In this document: positions 1 to 8,127 of the stretch, in pieces
Layout of the letters: every line of letters begins with the position of its first letter
Numbering within the stretch: the first letter of the stretch is position 1
Assembly (NCBI RefSeq): GCF_016598615.1
Contig: NZ_CP066831.1
Coordinates: forward strand, 248,001-312,000
Length of the DNA stretch: 64,000 bases
Direction of reading: 5' to 3'
Source of the DNA: Streptomyces liliifuscus
Lineage (GTDB): Bacteria > Actinomycetota > Actinomycetes > Streptomycetales > Streptomycetaceae
Translations under genes and position numbers: made by a program
The notes under the pieces: generated by a model
What the model saw: the letters and a program-made list of their open reading frames with translations, nothing else
Database searches by the model: none
What the model was told of the DNA's origin: nothing

Positions 1-467
1 GCTCACCTGAGAAATGACTCCGGCTGGTGCGGCAACGACGGCCTCGACAATCCTCATGCTCGACCCCGAAGCCGTCGTACGCGCCGACGATCGCACTTCC
101 CAGCACGTCCGCCGCATGCTCCGGTTCAGTGACGCGGGGTCACCACCGCGACCAGCACCGGCGGACCGGAGTCGATACATGTCCACTGCCTTCGCTCTGG
201 GAATCGTGCCACCGACGACGTTCGCGGCGAAGTCGGCGCCGCAATCGGGATCGACTGATCCGCTTGCCGCATGCGGTTCCTGCACCCAGGCTCAGCAGCA
301 ATGTGAGAAATGCAGCCAAGACCGCCTGAGACGCGCAGATCACCGGCAGAACAGCCCAAGAGATGCCGTAGCTGATCAGCGCGCCGCGGAGGTCGACCCC
401 ACGCTCAGTATCAGGAGGAACCGGCTCGTCCCGCCGGGAACCGGCCCTCCCTCGGCAGCCCACTTCT
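1..467. other. No intact gene; eroded coding traces
   Basis: No complete gene is convincing here. On the minus strand the reading frame at 140-463 has one hydrophobic stretch (about residues 25-50), then turns into an arginine-rich tail as if out of frame. Nearer the left edge, short protein-like stretches appear in different minus frames. This looks like a degraded gene whose remainder lies left of the window. No family was recognised. Confidence 0.3.
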
Positions 468-838
468 TCATGCCTTCGACGAACCAGAAGGCAACCCCTG
501 AGTGAGATTCACCGGGTTGCCGTCGGGGTCCCGGATGTGGGCGACGCGCTGTCCCACGGCATGGCGTTGGGGCCGCCGCGGGCCGAGCCGCCCGGCGACT
601 CCACCCGGCCGAGCGTCTCGTCGACACCGATGCCGAGCAGGATCCGTGGCGCCGCCCCGGACCCCGGGTTCGCCTTGACCACCAGCCGGAGGTCGGTGTC
701 GCCAATGCGCAAGCCGAGGTGGAAGGCCGGGCCTTCTGCCGGCACCCGGAAGATCTCCTCAGCGCCGAACAACTTCGTCTGGAAGCCGAGCCGGACGTCC
801 TGGTCGGTAGTCACGATCACTGGCTGGATGGTGGACAT
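468..838 (-). pseudogene. VOC-family (glyoxalase/bleomycin-resistance fold) protein, frameshifted
   Basis: The start MSTIQPVIVTTD and the stretch FHLGLRIGDTDLRLVV are typical of vicinal-oxygen-chelate proteins, small metal-binding enzymes or drug-sequestering proteins. The frame breaks after NAMPW. The usual ending (GQRVAHIRDPDGNPVNLTQ) continues in the next frame. One G is missing from the TGGG run at about 553-555. Restoring it gives a 123-residue protein of normal length ending at 468. The ATG at 838 was chosen because it begins the conserved core; the longer open frame up to 1033 has no coding character. It is either a recent pseudogene or a sequencing error. Confidence 0.7.
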
Positions 839-1138
839 GGCGCTCCTGTTGAGAACGGTCTTGTCGCTGTGCAGACCGTTCCAGGACGGTGAACCCATCG
901 ACAGAACCACCCCGCCGGACGATCTGCAACGCTGACCACAGCCGACGACCAGCGCGAGCGCCCCGAAACGAGGGCACGCCACCCCGCTGACCAGCCATGG
1001 AAGATGCCGGTGGCCCAGTAGTTGAGATTTCACCTACCGGGGTAGATCAAGTAAGGCTTGCCTTATATGCTGACGCAGCCCCTTCGATCCTTCTGGTCGA
1101 CACGGGGCAGTTCTCTTCTTCCGCACGACAGGACACCC
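839..1138. other. Intergenic region holding an iron-box-like site
   Basis: Divergent intergenic stretch between the VOC remnant and the lipoprotein gene. Apart from the dyad at 1047-1065 I see no gene or further structure in it. Confidence 0.4.
1047..1065 (+). promoter_or_regulatory. Putative iron box (DmdR/IdeR/DtxR-type operator)
   Basis: The core TAAGGC-TT-GCCTTA (1052-1065) is an inverted repeat. The 19-bp site matches about 13 of 19 positions of the desferrioxamine-type iron box TTAGGTTAGGCTCACCTAA as I remember it. It lies about 75 bp upstream of the lipoprotein start, where a repressor using iron or another divalent metal would block transcription. The assignment rests on sequence similarity only. 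Confidence 0.5.
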
Positions 1139-2662
1139 ATGCGTACGCCCTCCCGCCGTTTGTTCGCGGCGCTTGCTCTCACCCCGCTGCTGGCCGGCTG
1201 TTTCGTGTCCGGCGAGGAGGGTTCGGGTTCGGATGCCGAAGGCGGGTCGACGGGACGGTTGAGGGTCGCTCTCGCCGTGCCGCCGGTGCAGGCGCTTTCC
1301 CCGTACAGCAACGACGCCACTGTGCTGAGCAAGCTCTCCGTCGCCGAAGGCCTGACGGCACTCGACAAGAACGGTGCCGCAGCGTCCGCGCTGGCGAAGT
1401 CGTGGAAGCAGAAGAACGACACCACTTGGACCTTCGAACTCCGCACGGCCACCTTCCAGGACGGCACCCCGGTCACAGCCGACTCGGTCGTCAGCGCGCT
1501 CGGCCACGCGAATGCCGCCGCGGCCAAGCCCCGCGTCCTCAGCGATGTGACCCTCACGGTGAAGGCCGAGGACGCCGACACCGTCACCATCAGCACCAGG
1601 ACCCCGGACCCGGTGCTCCCGCTGCGACTCGCCAGCCCGGCGCTGGCCGTCCTGTCCGCCAAGGCGTACGCCAAGGACGGCACGGTCAGTCCGGTCGGCA
1701 CCGGATCGGGCCCTTTCGAGATCACGAAGCTCACCGGAAAGTCCAAGGCTACGCTCGACCGCTACGACGGCTACTGGGGCGGAAGGGCCAATTCGTCCGG
1801 CGTTGACGTGACATGGATAGCCGACGGCACCGCCCGCGCCAACGCCCTGCGCGGCGGCGAGGTCGACATTGCCGAGTGGATCCCCACCGCCCAGGCGAAG
1901 CTGCTGGACCGGAAGACCCGTCACGAAGTGCCCTCCGTACGCACCGACAGCCTGGTGCTGAACACCGGCAGTGGCCTCTTCACCGAATCGGCCCTCCGTG
2001 CGGCGGCTCGCGAGGCCGTTGACGGTTCCGCGCTCGTCGATTCGGTCTTCGGCGGATACGCCGACCCGGCACAGGGCCTGTTCGGTCCCGCCGTGTCCTG
2101 GGCCGCCGACAAGCGCATCGACGTCACCGGCCGCGCCCAGGCCGCGACCACCGCACAAGTGAAGTCCAAGACGAAGAGCAAGACCCTGCGCCTGGCCACC
2201 TACACCAACCGCGCGGAACTGCCCGAAGCCGCCACCGTCCTGCAACAGCAGTTGGAGAAGGCCGGGTTCACCGTGAAGCAGGAAGTGCGCGAGTACACGC
2301 AGATGGAGGCCGACCTTCTCGCCGGCAAGTACGACGCCCTCGTCTTCTCCCGCGTGACGCTCCTCGACACAGGCGATGCCGTCGCCTATCTCGCGAGCGA
2401 CTACACGAGCGACGGCGTGTACAACATCGCCGGTCTGAAGGACGTCAAGGTGGACCAGGCCATCAAATCGGCCGCCGCGGAGGGTGACACGACGAAGCGT
2501 CAGCAGAAGATCATGTCGGCCGAGGCGGAGATCCTGCGCACCGACGCCGTCGTCCCGTTGGTCCACGAGAAGGTCGTCCAAGGCATCGCAGCCAAGGTCG
2601 AGGGCGTGCTGCTCGACCCCCGCGAGCGGTCCCTCGTCGACGTCAACACCCGCCTGAAGTAG
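1139..2662 (+). CDS. ABC transporter substrate-binding lipoprotein, family 5 (OppA/NikA/CntA type)
   Basis: 507-residue extracellular solute-binding lipoprotein. MRTPSRRLFAALALTPLLAGC is a lipoprotein signal with lipobox LAGC, so the ATG at 1139 is preferred over an ATG 81 bp upstream. The body has family-5 hallmarks: PYSNDATVLSKLSVAEGLTA near the N-terminus, the FELRTATFQDGTPVTADSVV motif and VGTGSGPFEITK. Family members bind peptides, nickel or metal-metallophore complexes for a DppBC-type permease. The permease gene follows 6 bp downstream, so the two form one operon. The iron-box-like dyad upstream suggests metal or metallophore uptake rather than peptide uptake; that part is inference. 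Confidence 0.88.
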   Translation: MRTPSRRLFAALALTPLLAGCFVSGEEGSGSDAEGGSTGRLRVALAVPPVQALSPYSNDATVLSKLSVAEGLTALDKNGAAASALAKSWKQKNDTTWTFELRTATFQDGTPVTADSVVSALGHANAAAAKPRVLSDVTLTVKAEDADTVTISTRTPDPVLPLRLASPALAVLSAKAYAKDGTVSPVGTGSGPFEITKLTGKSKATLDRYDGYWGGRANSSGVDVTWIADGTARANALRGGEVDIAEWIPTAQAKLLDRKTRHEVPSVRTDSLVLNTGSGLFTESALRAAAREAVDGSALVDSVFGGYADPAQGLFGPAVSWAADKRIDVTGRAQAATTAQVKSKTKSKTLRLATYTNRAELPEAATVLQQQLEKAGFTVKQEVREYTQMEADLLAGKYDALVFSRVTLLDTGDAVAYLASDYTSDGVYNIAGLKDVKVDQAIKSAAAEGDTTKRQQKIMSAEAEILRTDAVVPLVHEKVVQGIAAKVEGVLLDPRERSLVDVNTRLK

Positions 2663-2668
2663 CGGCTG

Positions 2669-4447
2669 ATGAGCGTCACGTCGGCCAGGGCGGACATGCG
2701 CCCCTCCCGATGGCGCGCGGGCCTCGGCCGCCTCACGGCCGGGGCCGCGCTGCTGACGGCGGTGGCCCTGCTGCCCTGGCTGTCCGGGAACGACCCCGCA
2801 CTGACGGTCCTGCGGGCCCGTTCCGCCGACCAGGATCCGACCCCCACACAGTTGGCCGCCGTACGTGAGCAACTGGGCCTGGACGAGGGACCGCTCGCGC
2901 ATCTCGCGCACTGGCTGGGTGGGCTGACTCAGGGCGACGCAGGCACCTCCTGGGTTTCCGGCGAACCAGTCCTTCCCCAGGTGACCAGCGCCTTCGCGGT
3001 CTCCTTCACACTGATGCTCGGCGCACTCGCGGTCACGATCGCGGTCGCCGCACTGGTCACCGCCCGCACCCTGTATATGGGCTCCCGGCACCGGCTGCCC
3101 GGGGGCACAGGGGCCACCGGGGCCGCCGTCCTCGCCGCGCTGCCCAAGTTCCTCCTCGCCTCGATCCTCGCCACCGTGTTCGGCGTCTGGCTGGGCTGGT
3201 TCCCGTCCAGTGGATGGGAGGGGCCGTCGTCGATGATGCTGCCCGCGCTCGCCCTGGGTGTCCCCTCCGGGGCGATGCTCGGAGGTTTGCTCGACCAGTC
3301 GCTGCCCGCGGCCTTCCACGAACCGTGGGCCCGGACCTGGCGTGCCTACGGTTTCGCGCCTGGCCACATCACCCGGCACGCGCTGCGTCGCACGCTGGCA
3401 GGTGTGCTCCCACAACTCCTGCCCACCGTGGTGGCCCTGGTCGGCGGTGCCGTCGCGGTGGAGAAGATCTTCAACATTCCCGGGCTCGGCCGCCTCGCCC
3501 TGGACGCCGCTATCGCCCAGGACTTCCCACCCCTGCAGACCACGACACTGGCCCTGGTTGTCCTCGGCATCGCGGCCGGCCTCCTCATCCAGGCCCTGCG
3601 CCGAGCCCTCCTCGGCCCTGCCTTGCGGGACGGCGCCCTGCCCGCTCTGCACATACCGGCCCATCGATCAGGGCGCTCCACCCGATGGGTCGCCGCACTT
3701 TGTGCCGTAGTTCTACTCACCGTGATCGTCGCGGGACTGCTCCGCGATCCCTTGCAGGTGGACACGGCGGCTCGGCTGCTCCCGCCCTCGACCGCGCATC
3801 CGCTGGGCACGGATTCGCTCGGCCGTGATCTGCTGGCCCGATTGGGCCATGGGGCAATGCGGACGGTGGGGGTGGCTCTCGCCGTGACGTCGGTGTGCAC
3901 CGTCACCGGGCTGTTGCTGGGTATGGCGGCGCAGGTGGGCGCGGGCCTGACCGAAGTGGTGTCGACGCTGCCGGCGGTTCTCGCCGCACTGCTGACGACC
4001 GCGGTGACCGGCCCGTCGGCCTGGAGTGCCGCGTGCGCGGTCTGCCTGGTCGGCTGGACGCCCTACGCCGCCCAGGCTGCGGCACTGTTCGAACAGGAGC
4101 GAGCCAGCAGCCACATGCTCGCCTCCGTCTCCTTCGGCGCCGACCGCGCATATCTGATCCGCCATCACCTGCTGCCCGCCGTGCTGTCCCCCGTCCTGCG
4201 CAACGCGCTCTTGCGCCTGCCCACCACGGTCCTCGTGCTGGCCTCCCTGGGCTTCCTCGGTCTGGGCGAACAGCCACCCACCGCGGAATGGGGCCGCCTG
4301 CTGTCAGAGAACCAGCCGTACGTGGAGCTCGCGCCGTGGACCGTAATCGGCCCGGCAGGTGTACTGGCCCTGCTCTCCGTCCTCGCCGTGTCCAGCACAG
4401 CCTTGGCCCCGACACGAAGTCGGCGCCGCCGGGCAGCGAAGCGATGA
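2669..4447 (+). CDS. Fused two-domain ABC permease (DppB-DppC type)
   Basis: 592-residue inner-membrane protein joining what are normally two permease subunits. Residues about 20-320 resemble DppB/NikB (N-terminal helix, a QLGLDEGP stretch, then a membrane domain containing VAVEKIFNIPGLGRLALDA). Residues about 330-590 resemble DppC/NikC (LPPSTAHPLGTDSLGRDLLARL, then LLRLPTTVLVLASLGFLGLGEQPPTAEWG). Both coupling-loop regions are visible. The upstream partner is the lipoprotein. Such importers need two ATPases (DppD/F). The bases after the stop begin ATGAGAGAC in an overlapping-start arrangement, but that frame closes after about 15 codons. No ATPase is present, so the operon looks truncated at its 3' end. 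Confidence 0.85.
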   Translation: MSVTSARADMRPSRWRAGLGRLTAGAALLTAVALLPWLSGNDPALTVLRARSADQDPTPTQLAAVREQLGLDEGPLAHLAHWLGGLTQGDAGTSWVSGEPVLPQVTSAFAVSFTLMLGALAVTIAVAALVTARTLYMGSRHRLPGGTGATGAAVLAALPKFLLASILATVFGVWLGWFPSSGWEGPSSMMLPALALGVPSGAMLGGLLDQSLPAAFHEPWARTWRAYGFAPGHITRHALRRTLAGVLPQLLPTVVALVGGAVAVEKIFNIPGLGRLALDAAIAQDFPPLQTTTLALVVLGIAAGLLIQALRRALLGPALRDGALPALHIPAHRSGRSTRWVAALCAVVLLTVIVAGLLRDPLQVDTAARLLPPSTAHPLGTDSLGRDLLARLGHGAMRTVGVALAVTSVCTVTGLLLGMAAQVGAGLTEVVSTLPAVLAALLTTAVTGPSAWSAACAVCLVGWTPYAAQAAALFEQERASSHMLASVSFGADRAYLIRHHLLPAVLSPVLRNALLRLPTTVLVLASLGFLGLGEQPPTAEWGRLLSENQPYVELAPWTVIGPAGVLALLSVLAVSSTALAPTRSRRRRAAKR

Positions 4448-4728
4448 GAGACATGCGGTCCTCGGCAGGCAGCAGGACCGAGTGGTAGAACGCGTCGGTG
4501 GATGCGACACCGGCGGGCCGGCAGGTCGTCCTGCCTGTGGTATGCCTCCACTCCGGCCATGTGAAGGTGGTTGCTGCTGCATGAGGATGCCACCAACACC
4601 GGCTACGACCCGGTACTGATCTCCACCCGGTCGCGAGGGAATCCAACTCTGTCGTGACGCACCGGCATTGGACTCCCTCGCCTCGGCTGGGCAAGGGATC
4701 GTGGCAACCCAGGCGTGGATACCCTCGA

Positions 4729-5691
4729 CTACGGTGTCAGCACGATCCTGCCGAAGACCTCGCCCGCGTCCATTTTCTGGTGCGCCAGCACGGCTGCGTC
4801 CAGTGGCAGCACCTCGTGCACCACTGTTTCGACCTCTCCCCGGCTCGCTGCGGCGAACTGCTCGCTCCGCACGGCGCCCCGGTCGGCTCCGGTGACGGTG
4901 TGTGCGCTGAAGGTGGCGAAGGACATCGACTTCTGGAACGCCGCCATGATCTTCATGCCGAAGTCCGCCGGTGGCTGGCCTGCGACAGCGCCCACGGCCA
5001 CCATGCGGCCGTTCGGGTTGAGCCGGTCGAAGAACGACGGCATGTCCTTGCCGGCCGCCACGTCGATGATGACGTCATAGCCATCCGGAGCTGGTTCCCC
5101 TCCGTCGCCGGAGCGGTCCAGCACGTGGGTCGCGCCGAGGCGTCGCAGGTGCTCGCCACGCTCGGCCGAGGAGGTGGTGACCGCCACCGCGGCGGCGCCG
5201 CCGCGAGCGGCGAGTTGCACTGCCATGATCCCGATGCTGCCGGCCGCACCACGTACCAGGACCGTCTCCCCGGGAGCGAAGTGGGCGTGGCGGAGCCCGA
5301 AGTGGGCCACCACGCCGGAACTGCCGAGTGTCACCGCATCGACTGCGGACAGATTCACGGGCAGGGGAACGATCTCCTCGACCGGCGCGAGGGCCTGTTC
5401 GACGTAGCCTCCGCCAGTGCCGGTGAAGGCCCACACCCGCCGGCCGATCCACGAGGCGTCGACGCCGTCACCGACCGCGGTCACGGTGCCCGCCACCTCG
5501 CTGCCCGGGATGTGGCCCTCCTTGAAGCCGTAGGCAGCCAGAGCCCCGCTTCGGATCACGGTGTCGACGCCACCGACGCCCACGGCCTCGGTGGCGACCA
5601 CCACCTGTCCGGCAGCAGCTACTGGAGCCAGCAGGTCGACAACAGCCAGGCCTTCGGGACCTCCGTACGTCTGGATCACGATTGCCTTCAA
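4729..5691 (-). CDS. Zinc-type medium-chain dehydrogenase / quinone oxidoreductase
   Basis: About 320 residues. It is an NAD(P)H-dependent MDR-family oxidoreductase: N-terminal GroES-like half (AIVIQTYGGPEGLAVVD, IPGSEVAGTVTAVG) and a C-terminal Rossmann half with the nucleotide-binding run VLVRGAAGSIGIMAVQLA. The catalytic zinc cysteines are absent, as in the quinone-oxidoreductase branch. I favour a TTG start at 5691 because GGGAG lies six bases upstream and homologues begin (M)KAIVIQ; an in-frame ATG at 5721 is the alternative. It is divergent from the TetR gene at 5884 with a dyad between them, so it is probably that regulator's target. Substrate unknown. Confidence 0.85.
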   Translation of the reverse strand: MKAIVIQTYGGPEGLAVVDLLAPVAAAGQVVVATEAVGVGGVDTVIRSGALAAYGFKEGHIPGSEVAGTVTAVGDGVDASWIGRRVWAFTGTGGGYVEQALAPVEEIVPLPVNLSAVDAVTLGSSGVVAHFGLRHAHFAPGETVLVRGAAGSIGIMAVQLAARGGAAAVAVTTSSAERGEHLRRLGATHVLDRSGDGGEPAPDGYDVIIDVAAGKDMPSFFDRLNPNGRMVAVGAVAGQPPADFGMKIMAAFQKSMSFATFSAHTVTGADRGAVRSEQFAAASRGEVETVVHEVLPLDAAVLAHQKMDAGEVFGRIVLTP

Positions 5692-5845
5692 TGCCGTCTC
5701 CCATGTTCTCGGACCGATCAAGTGCGGTCCCGCTCAGTGCCTGCCGCCGATCGCAGCCGACTGCGGGCGGGGGGCACGGCGCGGCAGGGGTTCGGTCCCG
5801 GTGCTGTGCCCCCGATGATCTCGGTCAGCTGCTACGTCTTGAACG

Positions 5846-5870
5846 CTAACGGACGCCCCCGTCCGTTTAG
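5846..5870. promoter_or_regulatory. Inverted-repeat operator, probably for the TetR regulator
   Basis: CTAACGGACG - CCCC - CGTCCGTTTAG is an almost perfect dyad; one arm lacks a single A. It sits 14 bp before the GTG of the TetR gene and between the divergent oxidoreductase and regulator. This is the usual place for a TetR autorepressor site. Confidence 0.6.
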
Positions 5871-5883
5871 GTAAAGTGAGAGC

Positions 5884-6513
5884 GTGATCGACCGGTTGCC
5901 TCACACCCTGCGTTCCGACGCGCTCGACAATCGCGAGCGCATCCTCGACGCGGCCCGAGCACTGTTCTCCGCCGACGGCCTGGACGTGCCGATGCGGGAG
6001 ATCGCGCGGCGCGCGGAGGTCGGACCTGCCACCTTGTACCGTCACTTCCCGACCAAGCAGATGCTGGCCACCGAAGCGTTCGCGGACCAGTTGCGCGCAT
6101 GTCGCACCATCGTCGACGACGGGTGCGCCGACCCCGATCCGTGGCGTGGCCTCTGCCTGGTGATCGAGAAAATCTGTGAGCTGCACGCGCGGGATCGGGG
6201 TTTCAGTGAAGCCTTCATGTCGACCTTCCCCGGGGCGAAGGATGTCGCGGGCCGTGAGTACACGGTGAAAAAGGTCGCCGGACTGGCCCAGCGGGCCAAG
6301 GACTCAGGGCAACTGCGGTCCGACTTCGTCCTGGACGACCTGATTCTCATACTCATGGCCAACAAGGGGATCCACGCCGCATCGACCGCCACCCAGGTCA
6401 TGGCGTCCCGACGCTTCGCAGGGTTGGCAATTCAGGCGTTCGAAGCCTGCCCTCAGCACGCACCGCTACCACCGGCGACACGACTGGTATCCGCAGCACC
6501 GGACAGCGACTGA
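5884..6513 (+). CDS. TetR/AcrR family transcriptional regulator
   Basis: 209-residue repressor starting at GTG. Residues about 18-65 hold the TetR helix-turn-helix: NRERILDAARALFSADG followed by PMREIARRAEVGPATLYRHFPTKQ. The rest is the helical ligand/dimer domain. It is transcribed away from the MDR oxidoreductase gene, with the dyad 5846-5870 just ahead of its start. It probably represses itself and the oxidoreductase until an unknown ligand, perhaps a quinone or electrophile, releases it. Confidence 0.9.
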   Translation: MIDRLPHTLRSDALDNRERILDAARALFSADGLDVPMREIARRAEVGPATLYRHFPTKQMLATEAFADQLRACRTIVDDGCADPDPWRGLCLVIEKICELHARDRGFSEAFMSTFPGAKDVAGREYTVKKVAGLAQRAKDSGQLRSDFVLDDLILILMANKGIHAASTATQVMASRRFAGLAIQAFEACPQHAPLPPATRLVSAAPDSD

Positions 6514-6519
6514 CCATGG

Positions 6520-6700
6520 GCGAGTGGTATCCACGCTGGACGCACGAACCACTCAACCCCGTTGAATAGATCATCCAGGCGGATCCGCCCGTCCATGATG
6601 TCCACCGCCGCGTTGTGGGCAGGCCCTCGGCGACATGCGCAAAGGTCACGTCCAGCAGCGCCTCCAACTCCCCCAGGTACTCATCTGCACTGCCCGCGTG
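6520..6700 (-). pseudogene. Decayed coding remnant, family not recognised
   Basis: Protein-like sequence on the minus strand runs through two frames. First comes DEYLGELEALLDVTFAHVAEGLP. After a one-base shift near 6615 it continues AAVDIMDGRIRLDDLFNGVEWF. It abuts the femX fragment without a gap. I cannot name the parent gene. Confidence 0.35.
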
Positions 6701-6936
6701 AAACGCTCGAGCCGCGGCACCGGGCGGTGCAGGGCGAGCCCGGCACCAACCAGGCGCCGACCGTCGAACCAGCCGAGGGACTCGCTGCGCCATTCGGTCT
6801 TGACGCGGCCCTACGCCCGGGTCTGCAGAAGACTGACCGACCGCTGGGCCCGCACGAAGGCCAGATGCTCGGCGGCACTGATCGGCCTGACGACCGGATT
6901 CCCGGCTCCTGCTCGTACCGGTTCGCTGTAGGACAT
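6701..6936 (-). pseudogene. 5' fragment of a FemABX-type peptidoglycan bridge aminoacyltransferase gene
   Basis: From the ATG at 6936 the translation reads MSYSEPVRAGAG, then ISAAEHLAFVRAQRSVSLLQT, a TAG at 6811-6813, and TEWRSESLGWFDGRRLVGAGLALHRPVPRL. That is the N-terminal part of FemX/VanK-like proteins, which add amino acids from charged tRNA to lipid-linked peptidoglycan precursors. The family normally reads LQTPAWG where this copy has RA-stop-G, so a Trp codon probably became TAG. Only about 80 of roughly 370 codons remain. Active homologues elsewhere in the genome would be expected. Confidence 0.7.
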
Positions 6937-7026
6937 GCCACCAGTCAAGGCGGCGGGATGTTGCCCGGGCGTATGCAGTTCTTGATACGGCGACGATATG
7001 CCACCGCCCTGCGGCTCACGCGGCGT

Positions 7027-7190
7027 TCACCGGCTGATCCCCGCCGCCACCGGCCGATGGTCACTGCCCGTGGCCAGCAACAGCCACGCACTCTTCGGCT
7101 CCACGCCGCCGACCAGGATCTGGTCGATCCGCGCCACCGCGAACTTCGCCGGCCAGGTGAAGCCGAACCCGTCCCCGGCCTGTACCGAGG
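7027..7190 (-). pseudogene. C-terminal remnant of an endonuclease/exonuclease/phosphatase-family protein
   Basis: The minus strand encodes GDGFGFTWPAKFAVARIDQIL followed by WLLLATGSDHRPVAAGI and a TGA at 7027. RIDQIL and the terminal SDHRPV (Asp-His catalytic pair) are signatures of the EEP superfamily (DNase I/ExoIII fold). The upstream two thirds of the gene are gone. It overlaps nothing functional and lies next to an IS630 remnant, which suggests that transposition caused the loss. Confidence 0.65.
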
Positions 7191-7228
7191 GCAACGCAGG
7201 GTGAGGCCTTCGAACGACCGGTCGAGCG

Positions 7229-7363
7229 CGACTTGGGCACCTCGCCGCCGCCGACCTGAGCCGGATCACCAGAGCCGTGAAGCGCAAGCTCAAGACCCTG
7301 CAGTACCGGCCCCAAGTGATCAACGACTGCCTGAACGGAACCTGCTTGGGCCTCGAAAGTTGA
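7229..7363 (+). pseudogene. IS630-family transposase C-terminal remnant
   Basis: The plus-strand frame ending at TGA 7363 reads LGHLAAADLSRITRAVKRKL followed by KTLQYRPQVINDCL. This matches the last helices of IS630-family DDE transposases, commonly LAAADL..ITRAVKR.LK.IQYRP. There is no start codon or catalytic domain. It marks an old insertion that probably destroyed the flanking nuclease gene. Confidence 0.65.
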
Positions 7364-7381
7364 CCACGCCCAACGCGTCGG

Positions 7382-7885
7382 CTAAAAGAAGCCGAAGAAT
7401 CGATCCCACCAGCTGGGCTGCCACGCATCTTTGTCCCACGGACGCAGCCGACTCTCCCCGTCGTACCGGAGATTGAGCAGCTCTTCCGGGACCACCACGT
7501 ACGCCAGGCTGATGAGCGCTTGTTCCACTTTCTCAAGATCCCCGGCGTCCAGCTCGCCCTCCGCCTGAGCGTCATCTGTGCCGAAAAAGGCCCCGGGGTT
7601 GTCGGCCGACACGAGAGCCAGAGACCCGAACTTGCTCAGGCACACGACGATCCGAGTTCCGCACACCGTCGCTTCTGCGGGTACAACGACGCGACCGTAC
7701 TCACTGGAGTCCTGAGTGTCCCGCTCAGCCGTGCAGCTCGTCCCGAACTCGCTCTCCAGCCTGGACACCAGACGTCCGAACGGCACAACACCTTCGCTAC
7801 GGCTGTAACCCATGGGCCACTCCAGCCACTCCGGGTCGTCGAGCTCGCGCAGCAAGGTCATCAAATCCGGTTCGCTCTCGACCAT
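7382..7885 (-). CDS. Conserved hypothetical acidic protein
   Basis: 167 residues, intact, with normal codon use for this genome. It begins MVESEPDLMTLLRELDD and ends PSWWDRFFGFF. It is acidic, has no signal peptide or membrane segment, and alternates short hydrophobic strands with charged loops, like SMI1/KNR4-type or contact-system immunity proteins. That likeness is one of general character only. No toxin gene is next to it; its neighbours are IS debris on one side and a two-component system on the other. Confidence 0.65.
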   Translation of the reverse strand: MVESEPDLMTLLRELDDPEWLEWPMGYSRSEGVVPFGRLVSRLESEFGTSCTAERDTQDSSEYGRVVVPAEATVCGTRIVVCLSKFGSLALVSADNPGAFFGTDDAQAEGELDAGDLEKVEQALISLAYVVVPEELLNLRYDGESRLRPWDKDAWQPSWWDRFFGFF

Positions 7886-8127
7886 CCACCCATCCTGGCC
7901 CGCGAGGCCGACGCTGGTCCATGCAGTTCCTGGAGCTGCCGCAGCCCGACATCACGCATTCAAGTTCAGTAGCAGGCCGCCGAGAACCAGCCAGCGAACC
8001 CGACGGGACGTTGTTCGTGCTCAGGGCCGGGTTCGAGACATACCGCCAGTGAGAACAACCGGGTATTGCCAGCACGTATGCGATTGTCGATACGCGGACG
8101 ATATGTGCCGGCTCATAGCCTTGATTC

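Noticed and set aside
1034..3664. 876-codon open frame on the minus strand
   Set aside because: It is antisense to the lipoprotein and permease genes, lacks any family likeness and is rich in Gly/Arg/Gln as expected from reading GC-rich codons backwards.
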